64,000 nt of DNA from Sphagnum magellanicum. Lineage: Eukaryota > Streptophyta > Sphagnopsida > Sphagnales > Sphagnaceae. The notes beneath the pieces were generated by a model, which saw nothing but the letters and a program-made list of their open reading frames with translations, was not told the origin of the DNA and ran no database searches. Where the stretch lies: contig CM038909.1 of the NCBI GenBank assembly GCA_021904315.1, positions 20,808,212 through 20,872,211 on the forward strand, read 5' to 3'. The position numbers and the translations under genes are program-made. Shown here piece by piece: positions 10,951 through 23,870 of the stretch; the stretch's first letter is position 1; the number at the start of each line of letters is the position of its first letter.

Positions 10951-11086
10951 AAAAGACGTTGCTCTTCTTCCTTTAACTGACATCCCAATTTCGAAGAGCC
11001 AGATCCAAGTCCCGAAAGAAAGAAAGAAAGAAAAAGAAAAGGGATCTCAATAACGTATCCAATCACTGGTCACCACAGGTGATAGA

Positions 11087-11264
11087 CACTCGTTTACCCA
11101 ATCGCCAACCGCCATGTTGGAATAGCACCTGGAATCGAGGGGATACACACTTATTCAGCGAATTAAGAATCGCCATATTGGAAGGGGATCTGGAATCGAG
11201 GGGATACACACTTGTTCAGCCAATTGTGAACCGCCATGTTCGGACGGCATCTGGAATCGAGGGG
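11087..11264. repeat. Three-copy 61-bp tandem repeat
   Basis: Units 11087-11147, 11148-11208 and 11209-11264 (the last cut short at 56 bp) share AYCTGGAATCGAGGGG at their ends and CGCCATRTT in the middle; the first half of each unit is more variable. 61 is not a multiple of three, so this is not a protein repeat. It lies upstream of the 480-aa gene's promoter region. Confidence 0.85.
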
Positions 11265-11345
11265 CCCACTGGGGATTTGTTTTTTTTCTTTCAGGGGGCT
11301 GTTCTAACTTTTGCTGTCTCAATAAAAGAGAGCTACCCTACAGGA

Positions 11346-11400
11346 ACGTAGGCAGGTAGGCAGTAGGTATCCTACACTAGGTAGGTAGGTAGGTAGGTCA
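11346..11400. repeat. TAGG/GTAG tetranucleotide cluster
   Basis: Contains GTAGGCAGGTAGGCAGTAGG and then four to five uninterrupted GTAG units, flanking a TATCCTACACTAGG segment that can pair with it. Related clusters occur at 1755-1830, 4905-4927, 21480-21580 and 47380-47535. Confidence 0.6.
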
Positions 11401-14400
11401 GTACCATGTGTTTGTCACCAAATACGGAAAAAGCTAAATAAATAAATAGCTATGACGTAAGTACGTGACCCCCTTTTACGCACTCCCATTGGCCCAGAGC
11501 TCTAAAATTAGCCATCCAAAAGGCGCGTGTCCGTTCCCAATTTTCGTGGAAAGTAAAGAACGAATTTTGTGGGATGGCTGACTTTGGGGGTTTTTTAGGG
11601 CCTTTTTTTTTTTACTTCCTCAAAATAAAGAAATAAATATAATCAATGTAAAAATACATTTATATTGAAAATATTGAATTACTATAATAGTAATATAAAA
11701 AGAAATTCAGAAAAAGGAAAAAAACATTGGAATATATAAATTGTTTGGAGACCGTATTATGCAATCATTTAATTAAAGAGGAGAATTGAGACATGAACAA
11801 TTGCCGGAAATGAAAAACAAATTTGAAGGCTCAAAATTAAATTAAAATTTTAATATGGAAGCATACTATGAGTTCCCCAAGTTTTTTATGAGTCCCCCCC
11901 CCCAAAGAGTTCCCAATAGCACCTCACTTTTATCCCATATGCTTTGGCAAATGTTGTCCTCCTTTCACCTATATAGCTGTGCCAAATGGGAGAAACTCCA
12001 TTTAGAACCTTGGTGAGCCTCCATAATTTTTTTATCTATTTTGAGTGATGGGCCAATCAAATTGGCTCATTGCCAAAAAGAAATTGAACTTGGGAGGCTC
12101 CTCATTTAGTATTCGCCATTAGTGAATTTGCCATACCCAATTCTTCATGCAATTTATTTGAATAAATTTAATGTGGGTTGAAAAACTAGTGTGGATCACA
12201 CCAATTATGAGCATTGCTATAGTTGTGGACAAAAGGTGGAAGGACATAGAAGGACATCAGTATGACGATATCATCAAGCAAAAGCCTCAACTGCATGAAC
12301 CCTCCATGTTCATTTCCCAAGGGAAAATTATTGAATTGAGAAGGTGACATGATCGAAGGTTTCATGAAGACACACACGTCTCTTGTCACATTTCCTTGAG
12401 TCTTTTACTCCAAACCAGGTTTTCTTTTTCTTTTTCTTTTTTTTTATTTTTCTTTTTTTTAATTTTATAATAATTTTTTTAAATAATTTGTAAATTTATT
12501 AAAAAATTTATGTACAAATTATGTCATTTTTTCTATACAAGAATCAGGAAATTTTTGGTAAATTCGATGATGAATATTGCTACTTTTTGAGAGAAATTTT
12601 CAAATTTGTATCACAAAATTGAGAGGGAAAAAAAAAAACCTCTACTCCGACCTTTTACTTTTTCGTGATTTGTGTTAATTTTGTAATTAGCCAAGACTCA
12701 ATGATGTCTAGTGGTTTATGGGTTATGGTTTTTTTAGGGAATGCATTCGGGCCATTTGGTGGCAATGACCTCTAGGGCATTCTTAAGGTGACTCTTACCC
12801 AAGTTTCGTCCTTCTCATTATCTTGACTCTCGACTTTACGAGGGTTAAGTAAGAGGTGGAAAGAGTTAGACCCATTTGTTGTTTTATTTGTTTGCTTTTT
12901 TGTACCAAATCAAAATGATAAAATGAAAAGAACACATACGATGAACCCCACTAACATCATCTAAGGTACTCGAAAAGCTTAAAAGTCTAAAGTCCTTGTG
13001 TCACACAATACATTGGGGCAACCAAACTTCAACCCATCTTGCTTCGCCTTTCCCAAGGCTTGGATTCTCAAATCATCCATCAACAACCCACTCCAAACTA
13101 TCATACCAACATTTTTTTTAATTTTTTTATTATTAAAGAAAAACTTTTGGATCAAAAGTGTGTTCACCCATCTTGAAATTAATTAAAAAATAAATTTTCA
13201 AAAATTTAAAATTTAAAAAAAAACCCAAGGTATCAAGTGTTCAAGAAAATGAGAAAATTATTTGTTTGAAAAATGGAAAGTTCGTCTCTTGAATTGGATT
13301 GGATGTTCCACTAGCAAAAAAGAAGCCATAATATTTCAAATCATTTGAAAATCGGTTCCATTTTCGGGTTTGGTTCTTGCTAACCCGTTACCAAAATCGA
13401 CGGTTAATTGCCGATTCACCTTTGGTTAAACCCTAGTTCTAGTCATTTTATTTTTCAGGAAAAAATATTGTGATCTTGGTGTTGGTTACGGTTCCACACA
13501 TAAATAGAACCAGGAACTTTGGTCCGGTTCGGACCCAATTTGTCCCAAATTAAAAAAAATTTAAAAAAAAAAACCAAAATCCTTCAAGATATTATTATAA
13601 CTCTATTATAACTAGTCTCAAGTTTCAACACAAGCTAAAATATCATCTTTCAAAAATCCTCATATAGAAATAGACCAATTAACTAGGGCCCAAAATCCCT
13701 TAAGGTACTACTATACACTCTATAATGAATCTAAACACAATATCCTTGCCTATCAAGGGCAAGGCCAACAAAGTGCCACATTATCAATTTTTTAAATAAT
13801 AATGCAAATTATCGTCAACCTCTTTAAAACATCATTTTAGCATGTTCACACATGATGTTAAGTGATAATTAATATTGAGTTATATTCTTGCAATTCCAAT
13901 TCACACTTACAAGATAGCATCTTCTCCTTTTTTAATTTTTTTTCTATTGATTTTTTTTTTCCCTTTGTTTTTTTCCGTCCTTGTTTTTTTCCTCTCTTTT
14001 GTTATATTGCTTCTGATTTTATTTTATTTTATTTTCTTGTTTCAAGTTCCCATGCAATCTTTGTGTTTTCACTTCATTAAAAGTTTAGATTTTGTTCTCT
14101 TTTTGGTGTAGATATGTAGTTGGTTTTTTTTGTTTTTTTTGTTTTCTTCTCTTTTGTTTTGTTGCTTTTGGGTTTTCTTGGTCTTTCTTTGCTTTCAAAT
14201 TTCAATGCAATCTTTGTGGAGAAAGGAAAGGCAAAGAGAGAAGGGGGTGGAAGAGGGAGAGGTGAGAAGAGAGGGGAAAAAAAAACTAAAAAATGAAGAA
14301 AGAAAATAAAATGAGATAATTTTTTTTGAATGCATTGCTAACATTCAGCTATTTTTTCATTTTTAAAAATAATTTAGCTAACATTTGTGTTTGGCTTTAA

Positions 14401-14650
14401 ATTTTTTATTTTAAAAAATAATAATGTTAGTTAACAATGGGTGTTAACACCTTTTTCTTTAACCATTGACACTCAAGTTAACATTAGGTGTTGTCACTCC
14501 TTAAGTAAGGTAATTCATACCACTTACTTGTTTACTCATAAAGAAGGGTATATGATTGTTGAGACCAACAACCCACTTTTTTTTTTATGCACTCTATACC
14601 CAAATATGGTCACAATGGAAATTTTCTGAGGGTCGAGATGAATGTTTTTC
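11400..14650. other. AT-rich spacer
   Basis: No gene is supportable. Contents are poly-A/T runs, a C-run at 11896-11904, a pyrimidine-rich block (about 13918-14160) followed by a purine-rich block (14217-14290), and scattered short frames of low-complexity composition. Confidence 0.6.
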
Positions 14651-14657
14651 TTTTCTA

Positions 14658-14840
14658 ATGTGATGTAGCTAAGGTGGTGATCATCCATAAGCCGATTTAG
14701 CCAAATTAGGCTATTTTCAAAATATGAAAGGAAATATATCTAAAATCCTTATTTTTTTGGTTAGCTATTTGAAAATAGCTAAAAAAATTGGCAATTTTTC
14801 TAGATTTGCTTTTATTGAAACCTTAGGTGAAAAATTGAGT
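14658..14840. mobile_element. Degenerate arm of the TAGCC foldback MITE family
   Basis: GTGATGTAGCTAAGGTGG followed by ATCCATAAGCCGATTTAGCC, AATATGAAAGG and TTGGCAATTTTTCT matches, in order, the left arm of the element at 49.4 kb and the reverse complement of its right arm. No second arm was found next to it. Confidence 0.55.
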
Positions 14841-15712
14841 CCATCTTACTTATGCATCCGTGCATGGGGTTTCAAAAACCAACCATTGGATTGAAGGGCT
14901 ACACACTCAAAACTCTTGGTAGAAATATCGGCCAAAATCAAGCAAGGGATGAAGAGATATTCCTCCCCTTTTTTTTTCCAAAAAACTTTGCCAATTTTAT
15001 TTTTTAAATCAAAAAAGTTTCCATGTTTCTACCCATTGTTCAAACAAGTATCCAGGATATAAAATGATTTTTAATAAACCTAATGTGTTCATTTTACGAA
15101 ACCATAACAACCGTGTACAAGCTAATTAGAGCAAAATTAATTATAATTGGTCACAACAATTTAAATTGACAAATTCATTGCAATTAAATGCATCAAAATT
15201 GCATGAACCTTCAAACTTCAAATGTATACTAGTAACAAAGAAGAGTTGAAAAAACTTGAAATTAAATATGAAATATTTATGCAACATAAATAGTGTAATT
15301 AACAAGGCACAAAAATAAATGTTTATGAAATGGATAGGGTTTAAGTTACCTTATACTTAGTACTTACCCATAATAATATCCAAAAAAATTTAACTTGTTG
15401 AGCCCAACAATCTTGGGTACCTAATTTCCCTCTAATTACACATAAATTCCCTAATATTTAAAATTGCACTATTTAACCTAACCCTTTATATAGACTACAA
15501 AAATCCCAACATGTCTTTTGAGATCATGTAAAAAGCTTTCACCTACCCAAATAGGAAAAATAAAATAAAATTTTAAACACCAAAAAAATTGGCCATAAAT
15601 TCATTGATGACTAGCCATTCAAAATAAAGGATTTTCACGTTCGAGAGATGTTGAACTAGAGGATTTCTCACTTTCAAAGCCCTTGACTAATTGACTCATC
15701 TCTCACATGTCA

Positions 15713-15722
15713 ATTATTTATT

Positions 15723-15761
<39 letters not shown>
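15713..15761. repeat. Compound (ATTT)n/(ATT)n microsatellite
   Basis: About five ATTT units run directly into about ten ATT units. No associated gene. Confidence 0.9.
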
Positions 15762-16328
15762 TCTCTTTAACAAGAGTATGCCATTATTGTGTCAGCCCAG
15801 AATCCAAATCTTCTTCACTATTATTATCATTTGGCTATCTAGTATGACTTATTCTTCAAGCTCATGTCATTCATCCCTATTATAGCATTTGCAAATGGGT
15901 TCTAGTTCGGTATAGGATGAAAAAAATGCCCCCTCCCCAAAAAAAAAAAAACCTTGAGAATTAATTCTTAACCAAGAATGAATGAATGAATTTGTAGCCA
16001 ATAAAAGAGAGAAAGTGTTTGTGAGAATTATAGCCAAATAATGGTGGTAATGCATTCTATATACACCATTGGAATACCTCAAATGTAGATAGGTAGTCTT
16101 GATGAAGCAAAACTTGAAGAATTAGTTAGGTACTTATTTCTTCACCATGAATTCATGCTCATTCCATTTTATATTGCTTCATCTCCATTACATGTGCTAA
16201 ACCCCTAAAGGTCATATTTTGGTATGAAGTATCGACCTTGAACATATCAAAATTGTTCTTGAAGGTGGGGAAATAGTTTTCCAATATCAAGTTTTGGGAT
16301 GTTATTGAAGTCTAGGCCTATCAATGTT

Positions 16329-16490
16329 GAGATGAAGCTTAGGTGACGAACATCCATAAAAATGTTTAGCCAAATTTGGCTATAATTTAGTTATGAAACT
16401 GTAAAAACAATCTAAGCATCATTTTATGTTGTTGGCTACCTATTGCAAAATGATATGTAAATTTGATAATTTTTTTGAAATGTTTTTTGA
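16329..16490. mobile_element. Degenerate arm of the TAGCC foldback MITE family
   Basis: TGAAGCTTAGGTGACGAACATCCAT, then GTTTAGCCAAATTTGGCTA and GTTGGCTACCTA, follow the order of blocks in the family's left arm. It is more diverged than the 14.66 kb copy. Confidence 0.45.
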
Positions 16491-18004
16491 AACCTCACAA
16501 CAAAATGCCCTTAAAATCACTTTTTTAATTTTAAAACAAAACATTCACCAATTGCTGAAATTTCAAAAAATGGCCAGTTTAGCCTTGGCAATCCATTTCA
16601 TGCCATTGTGAAACTTTCCCCAAGCATGTAAGAAGGAATTTCAATTTTTTAGACAATTTATCCATACTTAAGGTATGTGAAATATGATAAATGCTTTAGA
16701 CAAAAAAAAATTTGTACAAATTGTAGTTTGTTCCTCTAGAAATCCCACTCAATTTTGTTAAAGTTTTTGGGGGGTTTCCAAAGTCAAACATTCCAACATT
16801 TTCAACAATTTGAATGTTTGCTTCTTCTAGGTTGGCAAACCATCCATATGTTGCCTCAACACATATGGCATGTTGAAAACAATTAAAGGACATCCACCTA
16901 CCCTAGCATATCGAACCTAATCCAAAATCAAACTCGATCAAATTCAATGTTGAAAGATGTTGGTGAATTTAAGTAACCAATTCAATTAGCCCACTAATAA
17001 GATGGAGGGACATTTGCCCACAATCCCACAAGTTGCATGATAGTTGAATAACACAAGATTTGCAATTTTAACACAAATTAATGATATTAATGCAAATCTA
17101 TATAAAATATCTAAACATCTTCATCACACAACATATGTAATAACCAATGTTGGATTGGGGTATATGTTGAACTTGGGTATCAACCTAATTAGCAATATGA
17201 ATATGAAAATACTTTAAAAATTATGTCCAATCTATTGCAAAAATTGCAATTGAAATTGTGTTTTTGTGGTTTGCAAAAAATCTTTTCTTCAAATCATACC
17301 ATATTCAACTAGTAGTATGATTACATCTACATTTATTCGTATTCATATGCATTTTTCTCATAACATTGTTGCCCTTGTATTATTATTTGGTGTTTAAGAT
17401 GTAAGTTTTATCTATTCTATAACATGGTGGGAACTAACTACATTCCAATCGAAGGCAACATTATTGGTGCTATGTTACAATTTTTGAGCTTGAAATTTGA
17501 ACATTAAAATATTTAGTTAAGTGTTATGTGCATTTTGTGTTTTTTTGTTTAAGCTTAGTAAGAGCTAAAAGTTAAATCACAAAGTTTGGAAGATCCAAGA
17601 TAAAAAAAACCTTTGAAGACCTCTACAAAATTAAGCTTCATAATCCACAAGTTCATGTAAGAAGCTTGGTTTTCTAATAGAATGTTGATTTGTGTTTATC
17701 ATTTTGGTTATGTCGTGGTTGGTGTCACTATGTTTTGGTGTTAACTAGTTGCCCTAGTCATGTTGACAAATATGATGTTTTAGTTGTGAATCATCAATCT
17801 TGAGTCAAACTATGGGATGTTTTTAGTTTTCAATTTGGGTTTCTAGGAATAATGTTTATAGGTTGAGTTTAGGTTCATGGTGAAATGAATGAACTTGTGG
17901 AGGAGTTTGCCACCAATAATGAGTTGTGGAATCTTGAATGGATAGACACATCCTACTTAAATAAAAGACTTGATGTTTTAGACTTAGAAATGTGAATGAA
18001 GGTG

Positions 18005-19165
18005 TTTTTTGCTGAAGAAAAAACAATTTGGAAATGCAATTCTAACATTTGAAGGTGAACTTGAAAGCTTTGATTCACACATCATTACATCATTGTAATG
18101 GGAGCCTTATTTGTCATCAATAGTCATCTTGAATGCATCATGGTGAGGGCATCACAAATCACAAGGTGCATTGTTTACCAACCCACTAAACAAGTCTAGA
18201 GTTTGAAAGACATTATTCAATCTCACACAAGTCCCTAAACACCTACAACCCCCAACATGACATGACCACCTCAATGAAAATCATATTGACAATGAACACA
18301 AAGCCATTGATGCCAAATATACTCTATATGACAAGATTGAAAATGAAGCTTTTGGTCTTGGATATGAGAAGAGCAAGAAGCACAAAAGAACTACACCTTT
18401 TGGCATAAAATTCTAAATTTTTTTTTAACCTTACAAAACTTCTAATCTCCTTCAAATGTGCTTCATTGAAAATTTGGTTCAATTTGTTATGAAAATATAT
18501 CAACCATTATTTATAGTTGTCCTTAGCTATATATGACATTTAGTTATGTGGCAAAATGGTAAAGTTTATTTCTTTACCTAGAAATAATTTGTCAAAAAAC
18601 ACATTCCTTTTGTACTCGTTATACACATGGATCATTATGTCCTGCTTGCCTTAACCCAATGTGATACAACTTTTGTCACATTCAACTTATGGATGAATCA
18701 AATTGGGTTTGACACCTTTGTGTTCATTGTCAACTACTTGAATCAAGATTCCAAGGTGCTTTGACATGTTACTATTAAACTTTTAAAGTTATAAATACTA
18801 GTGAAACTACTTTGGTAGAACTTGTGAAACTTCTTTTGGCTAAGTTCGAACTAGCCAACAAAATCTTTGCTTGTGTGAAAGACAAAGGCAAGAATTTGGC
18901 CACCTTAAACTTTGTTCTATCTAATGTTGTGTTTTGCGATGTTTTTTAGTTGGAAACACCTTTTTCTAGCACATGTTTTCAACACATGTTGTTAAAGGTT
19001 TACCAATATGCTACAAATGAAAAAAAGATTTGTTAATGCATGAAGGAGGTCTATTTGAATGATGCCCAATCTATCTTTCAAAAACTCATCATTTGGACAA
19101 AGAAATCAAGCAAAGGGAGGCAAGAATGGGAAGTCCCATGTGTTGAAATTAATTAACCTCCATGA
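18005..19165 (+). pseudogene. Degenerate hAT (BED-type) transposase, copy 1
   Basis: Conceptual translation over several frames gives hAT blocks in the usual order. A BED-like WKCNS, then in another frame TFEGELESFDSHII, lies at about 18030-18090. HMDHYVLLALTQCDTTF and FNLWMNQIGFDTFVFIVNYLN lie at about 18624-18750. LLLAKFELANKIFACVKDKGKNLATLN lies at about 18830-18915, and HMLLKVYQYATNEKKIC to IIWTKKSSKGRQEWE at about 18980-19135. The LWM...D.F...V.FLN and VKD.G.NL..L blocks belong to the plant hAT catalytic region. In-frame stops and at least two frameshifts show it is dead. The C-terminal hAT dimerisation domain was not found. Terminal inverted repeats and the 8-bp target duplication could not be assigned. 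Confidence 0.75.
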
Positions 19166-19169
19166 AAAT

Positions 19170-22100
19170 TGAAGACCTTTGTGAAAACTTGGTTTGATTC
19201 AAAAATTGTGTTTTTTCAAAAGGCATTGGAATATATTTGCACAATCACTTGCTATAGTTGTTAGTCCTTACATTTGCAAGTCCAAATTCCCTTTGGTCCA
19301 ACTTGGGCTATCACAAGAGGGATGAACGAAATCCTAGAACCCAAAGTGCCATTTTGTGATTGTATTCAATGTTCCTCACACTTCAATGAACCCCTCGTGC
19401 CTCATGTCTCCCTAACTCTTAATTACATGTGAATCCCATGTCATGTCTTGGTTAATCTTATGCCCCAGCTTGTTGAAGTAAACTCGATTAAATAAAATTC
19501 ATTAACAAAATTACAATTGAGTATAATTCGGAATTGTCATTGGGAATGCCTTTGCATTCCCAAGACTCTTCGTAGGGGCCAACATTTTGGTCAGACTACC
19601 AAGAAGAGTTGAAGGTGGGACAACACCCTTGTGTTGCCTTAGGGCCATTCACATAATTGCCATTAAAGGCTTTAAATCCACAAGTCATCCCATGGTGTTG
19701 CGAAATAGCCTCCAATTGTCCCAAAGGATTTAATAGGACAACATTTAATCGTTTGTTGATGGTTTTAGTGGGGTGGTACCCCAAATGTTTCACTCTTGGA
19801 GATAACCCCAAATCATCCCCTTGGCCCGTATGAATTATCACTCACTTGCATTAGCCATCCGAGCCTTTATTGTTCAAATGTTGTCTAATGACTTGGGGAG
19901 TTGAACCCCACAACCACATGTTAGCTTTAACCTCCCACTCCAACTTGGTGCCCCACCAAATTGGTCTTGACGTGAAGCCTGCCCTACTTGGTTTCAATTA
20001 CATGGAAGGGCATATCATTCAACCCCACCTTTGAAAAATCTACACCCTCGTAGATATTGTGACATGTTACGTTGTCATGATGAACCCTTCTTTCATCACC
20101 TTTCAACCAAGCCTTCCTTTGGAATAGTTACTTCTAACTTTAGGTATATTCGTGTTAAATATGGTTTCTTTAATCATGAAGGGTACCTTAGACATTTTTT
20201 GTGTTCATTTGCATCAACTATTGTCATGATTTCACCCCCATTTCGTGCCACATTATGAAAAATCTTGTCCATCGAAACCACATTGCCTTGCAACTAGAAC
20301 TTTAAAACAAATAATACACAATTACATTACAATTAAAGCATAAAAATATGATAGATTAATAAATAAAATGCCACATCATAAAATCAAGGAATTGTATAAT
20401 ACTTACAAGTTAGTTTCAAATGGGACCTATATATATTGTAATGTACACATCATACATCCAAATGTAATCAATCATGTTTGAATTTTTTGCAAATTACATT
20501 TTAGTTGCATGTGGCAACTTCATTACAACTAGTGTGAATGTAACACCCAATCAACAATTACATTATGACTAATTGTTGACACATATGATCATGCCACGTG
20601 CACACATTTCCACCACCCATTAGATATGACATTTATAATTAATTGTCAATAATGATTCCCAATCAATAATTCCCATTGTGTCACTATGTTGCCACTATAG
20701 AAATATTACCTTTTCATTATTTTGTGATTTCATTTTAAATTTATAATTAAATTTATTAATATCTAAATATTTAGTACTGATTTTGTAAATAACTTATTAA
20801 CTATTGCATATTAATTAATATGCAATAGTTAATCTGAATCAATCAATTTAATATAGATAATTAGTTTTTTAAATTAAATTGATTATTTCATTTATAAATA
20901 TTAAAACCCTAACTAATTTTCAAATTAGACCTACTAACAAAAATATTTAGTTCAAATAATTAATTATCTGAATTAAATATCTGAAAATTAATTATTAAAT
21001 TCACTAACTAGCTAATTATTTAAATTTTAAGAATAATTCAAATAAATACCTCTTATAATTATTTTTAAAATCTAGATGATTAATTATTCGAATTTTATTT
21101 GAATTTAAATCATTGATTATCTAATTATTAATTAACTAGTTATTTGAATATTTTAGATAATTTATTATTGACAATTAATTCATCTATATAATTATTATAT
21201 AATTATCTAATTAGTTGTAAAATTTTTAAAAACTAAAAAAACATAAAAAATGTGGGAATTTTTTTTTTTCTAGTTGCAACCCAATTTGAGAATCGTGTGC
21301 AACTAAAAACTTAAATCCATATGTTTTGTCCTTGTATCCCATATCACAAACTATATAAATTAAATGTATTTTCTTGTGTGTTCACATTAAAATACATGCT
21401 CCAATTTTGAATGAGCTAAAAAGAGTTTAACCTTAAAGGCAAAACATAAAATTAAAAATAAAATTACATGGTTATTTTGCAACTCACCTACCTTTCAACA
21501 TTCCTACCTACTTGCTTATGTAAGTAAGTAAGTAGATAGGTATATAGCTTGGGTATGTAGGTAGGACCTACCAACTTATCCACATATGTTGATGTATCAA
21601 CTTACCTAATTATTTAAATAGAATTTTATTTTTATTTTTCCATTTTCAATTGATATCCACATGGCAATTTTTGAATGTGTCACATGTCACAATCTAAAAC
21701 CATATAAAATGAATAATCAAAATGGATGGTGGAGATCAATATTTCAAAAAGAAAATAACTTTCACTTTAAAATCCCCATAGTGCCACGTTTCAAATTTTG
21801 ATGGATCGATGAAAAGTAAGGTCAACATGTTGTTACCATTGTAATTACAAACTAGTTACATTAAAGTTGTATAGTAGTTGTTCCTACATAGTTGTAACTA
21901 AGTTACATATTTGTACAATTTCACATATAGTGAGTTACATCCATTGTAATTCATGCAACTTGTCTAATAACATTCACCCTCATAGAAACACATTGAGTTA
22001 CAATGAGTTACAAATGGTCACTGTAACTCAAAAACCTAGTTGCAAGGCTAGTTACAAATCACCCCATTTTCTCATAGTCCCATTCCTTTCCATGATTACA

Positions 22101-23200
22101 GTTATCGATTACTTTTGCAACCCTTTAAATCATGCCCCTTTTTGGCAAGGACCTTGACATGTTATTTGGTCATTAATAATGTTTTTCAAACCTTGAAATT
22201 GTTTTGGAAGAATGTGAAGAAACCAAGGTTGTCAAGACCAATCCATGATACCAAATTTATATTAGTAATTCTCACATCAACATTGCATTTAATGTGTCAT
22301 TTTGTCATGTCAACAATTGATGTTGGCCATATGTTCTCATAATTGGGTGCATTCATACTTGGGGTACCATAATAAGAACCATGACACCCATTTGTCATGT
22401 GTTTTGAATCCTAAAACAAAGACTTAGCAAAATGAATGTTTTGAGATGCTAAAAAATGAAAGGGGGATATGTATGTTTAAGTTTTCAACCAATAAATGTT
22501 ATAATGAATTATTCAAATTAATTGAACAAATTTTGAATGTCATGTTTAAGTATAAACCGAAAAGGAATGTAGGATTATTTTGACGATCTAGAATGACATA
22601 CTTTCATTTGGAGTGCCAAAACCCTATTAAAAAATCAAATGATGTCCTATTTTTTTGCACCCACATCTTCTATATTTCTTTCCAAACCTTTGGAATGTAA
22701 ATTTGTAATGAACAAACCTAATTTGATTGTCTTTATCAATGCATCCGTTTTATGAAAAAATCCAAGATTCTAACATCAATTCCACAAAACTTAGTGATTT
22801 ATCATACTAAAAATTTGTGCCATCATATAGAACATATTTTATTATAGTTGTGGTCAAAATATGAAACAATTTGAACAAATATTGTTAGTCTTGCTAAGTG
22901 TTTTTTGATTAAACTACATAGTGGGACACAGTTCCTAAACCATCTTTTAGGACACTTAAGGACATGTTTGAATCATCCAAATCACAAAAAAACATTTCCA
23001 TTTTAATTAAAAAGTATGTGAGTACTAATGAAAAAAAAATCTACCAAAAAAATTATTTCATAAATTTAATGGTTATTCAAAATAGTGTTTTGAAAGTGAT
23101 TTTGGGACAAGGCATTCCTTTTGTGTACCCCAATTGTGAATGTACCCAATTATTATTATTTATTTTGTAAATAAATTATTATTATACTCTATATTTTATT
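19170..23200. other. Spacer, possibly further decayed transposon sequence
   Basis: No supportable gene. 19560-20260 is somewhat less AT-rich than its flanks and may be an unrecognised repeat. 21480-21580 holds a TAGG/GTAAG cluster. 21835-22050 is dense in GTTACA/TGTAAC motifs. Confidence 0.4.
21835..22055. repeat. Cluster of GTTAC/GTAAC motifs
   Basis: Ten or more copies of GTTACA, TTACAA or their complements occur in both orientations within about 220 bp, including AGTTACAATGAGTTACAAATGG and TAGTTGTAACTAAGTTACAT. Such both-strand motif arrays are typical of subterminal regions of large DNA transposons, but no element ends were found. Confidence 0.45.
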
Positions 23201-23204
23201 TTAT

Positions 23205-23870
23205 TTTTGAATTTTGGTTGCCATAAGGGATCAAGACACAATTCTTTTTCATTCAATAAACAAATCCATACCATCAAGATGGTGAATGAAATTTAGTTGT
23301 CACATCTACATGATGTTTTCCTTTTCTTTTGAAATTGAATTTCAATTACCATAAGGATTGGGACATAGGTCCACTCAATCATCATAGGGATTGGAACACA
23401 ATCCACGTTATTTGAAAAAATAGATTTAACTTGTCCAAATGTGACAACTAAATTTCAATTGCCATCTCAGTGACCTAAATTTTTTTCAAGATTGAAATTT
23501 GGTTGCCATAGGGATTTGGTCAATATTATACAACAATTGGCATAAAATTTAGGACCAAAATTAGTACCTTATTTGGGAAAAAAATTCAAGAAGATGGTAA
23601 CCATAATTGAGAGTTTTTTTTTTTTTTTCAAAGACTGAATGAACTAATTGCTATAGGGTTTGGGACTTAGGTCCACCTTGTCCCACCCAATTGCCATAAG
23701 AAAAAAAATTGATCCACTTGATTTGGGAAAAAAACAATTTAAACCATTAAAATGTGTTCATTGAATCCTAATCAAGCAATCTTGATGTTTTGATTTTTTT
23801 CCAAGATTGAATTTTAGTTGTTATAAAAATTGGAACTTAGGTTTACAAGATCCACCCCATTTAACTTTTA
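23205..23870. repeat. Degenerate dispersed repeat array
   Basis: The phrase TTGAATTTnAGTTGCCATAAGGGATTGGGACnTAGGTCCA recurs in varying form at about 23209, 23330, 23380, 23491, 23630 and 23805, spaced about 50-175 bp apart. The copies read in the same direction. No open frame follows the periodicity. Confidence 0.5.

Larger units (their letters stand above)
14850..17990. other. AT-rich spacer
   Basis: Apart from the MITE arm and the microsatellite listed separately, no gene, RNA or element could be supported. Short frames of 60-70 codons occur on both strands at the density expected by chance. Confidence 0.55.

Noticed and set aside
11087-11264. Possible CRISPR-like array
   Set aside because: Direct head-to-tail repeat with no constant-repeat/unique-spacer structure, in a plant nuclear sequence.
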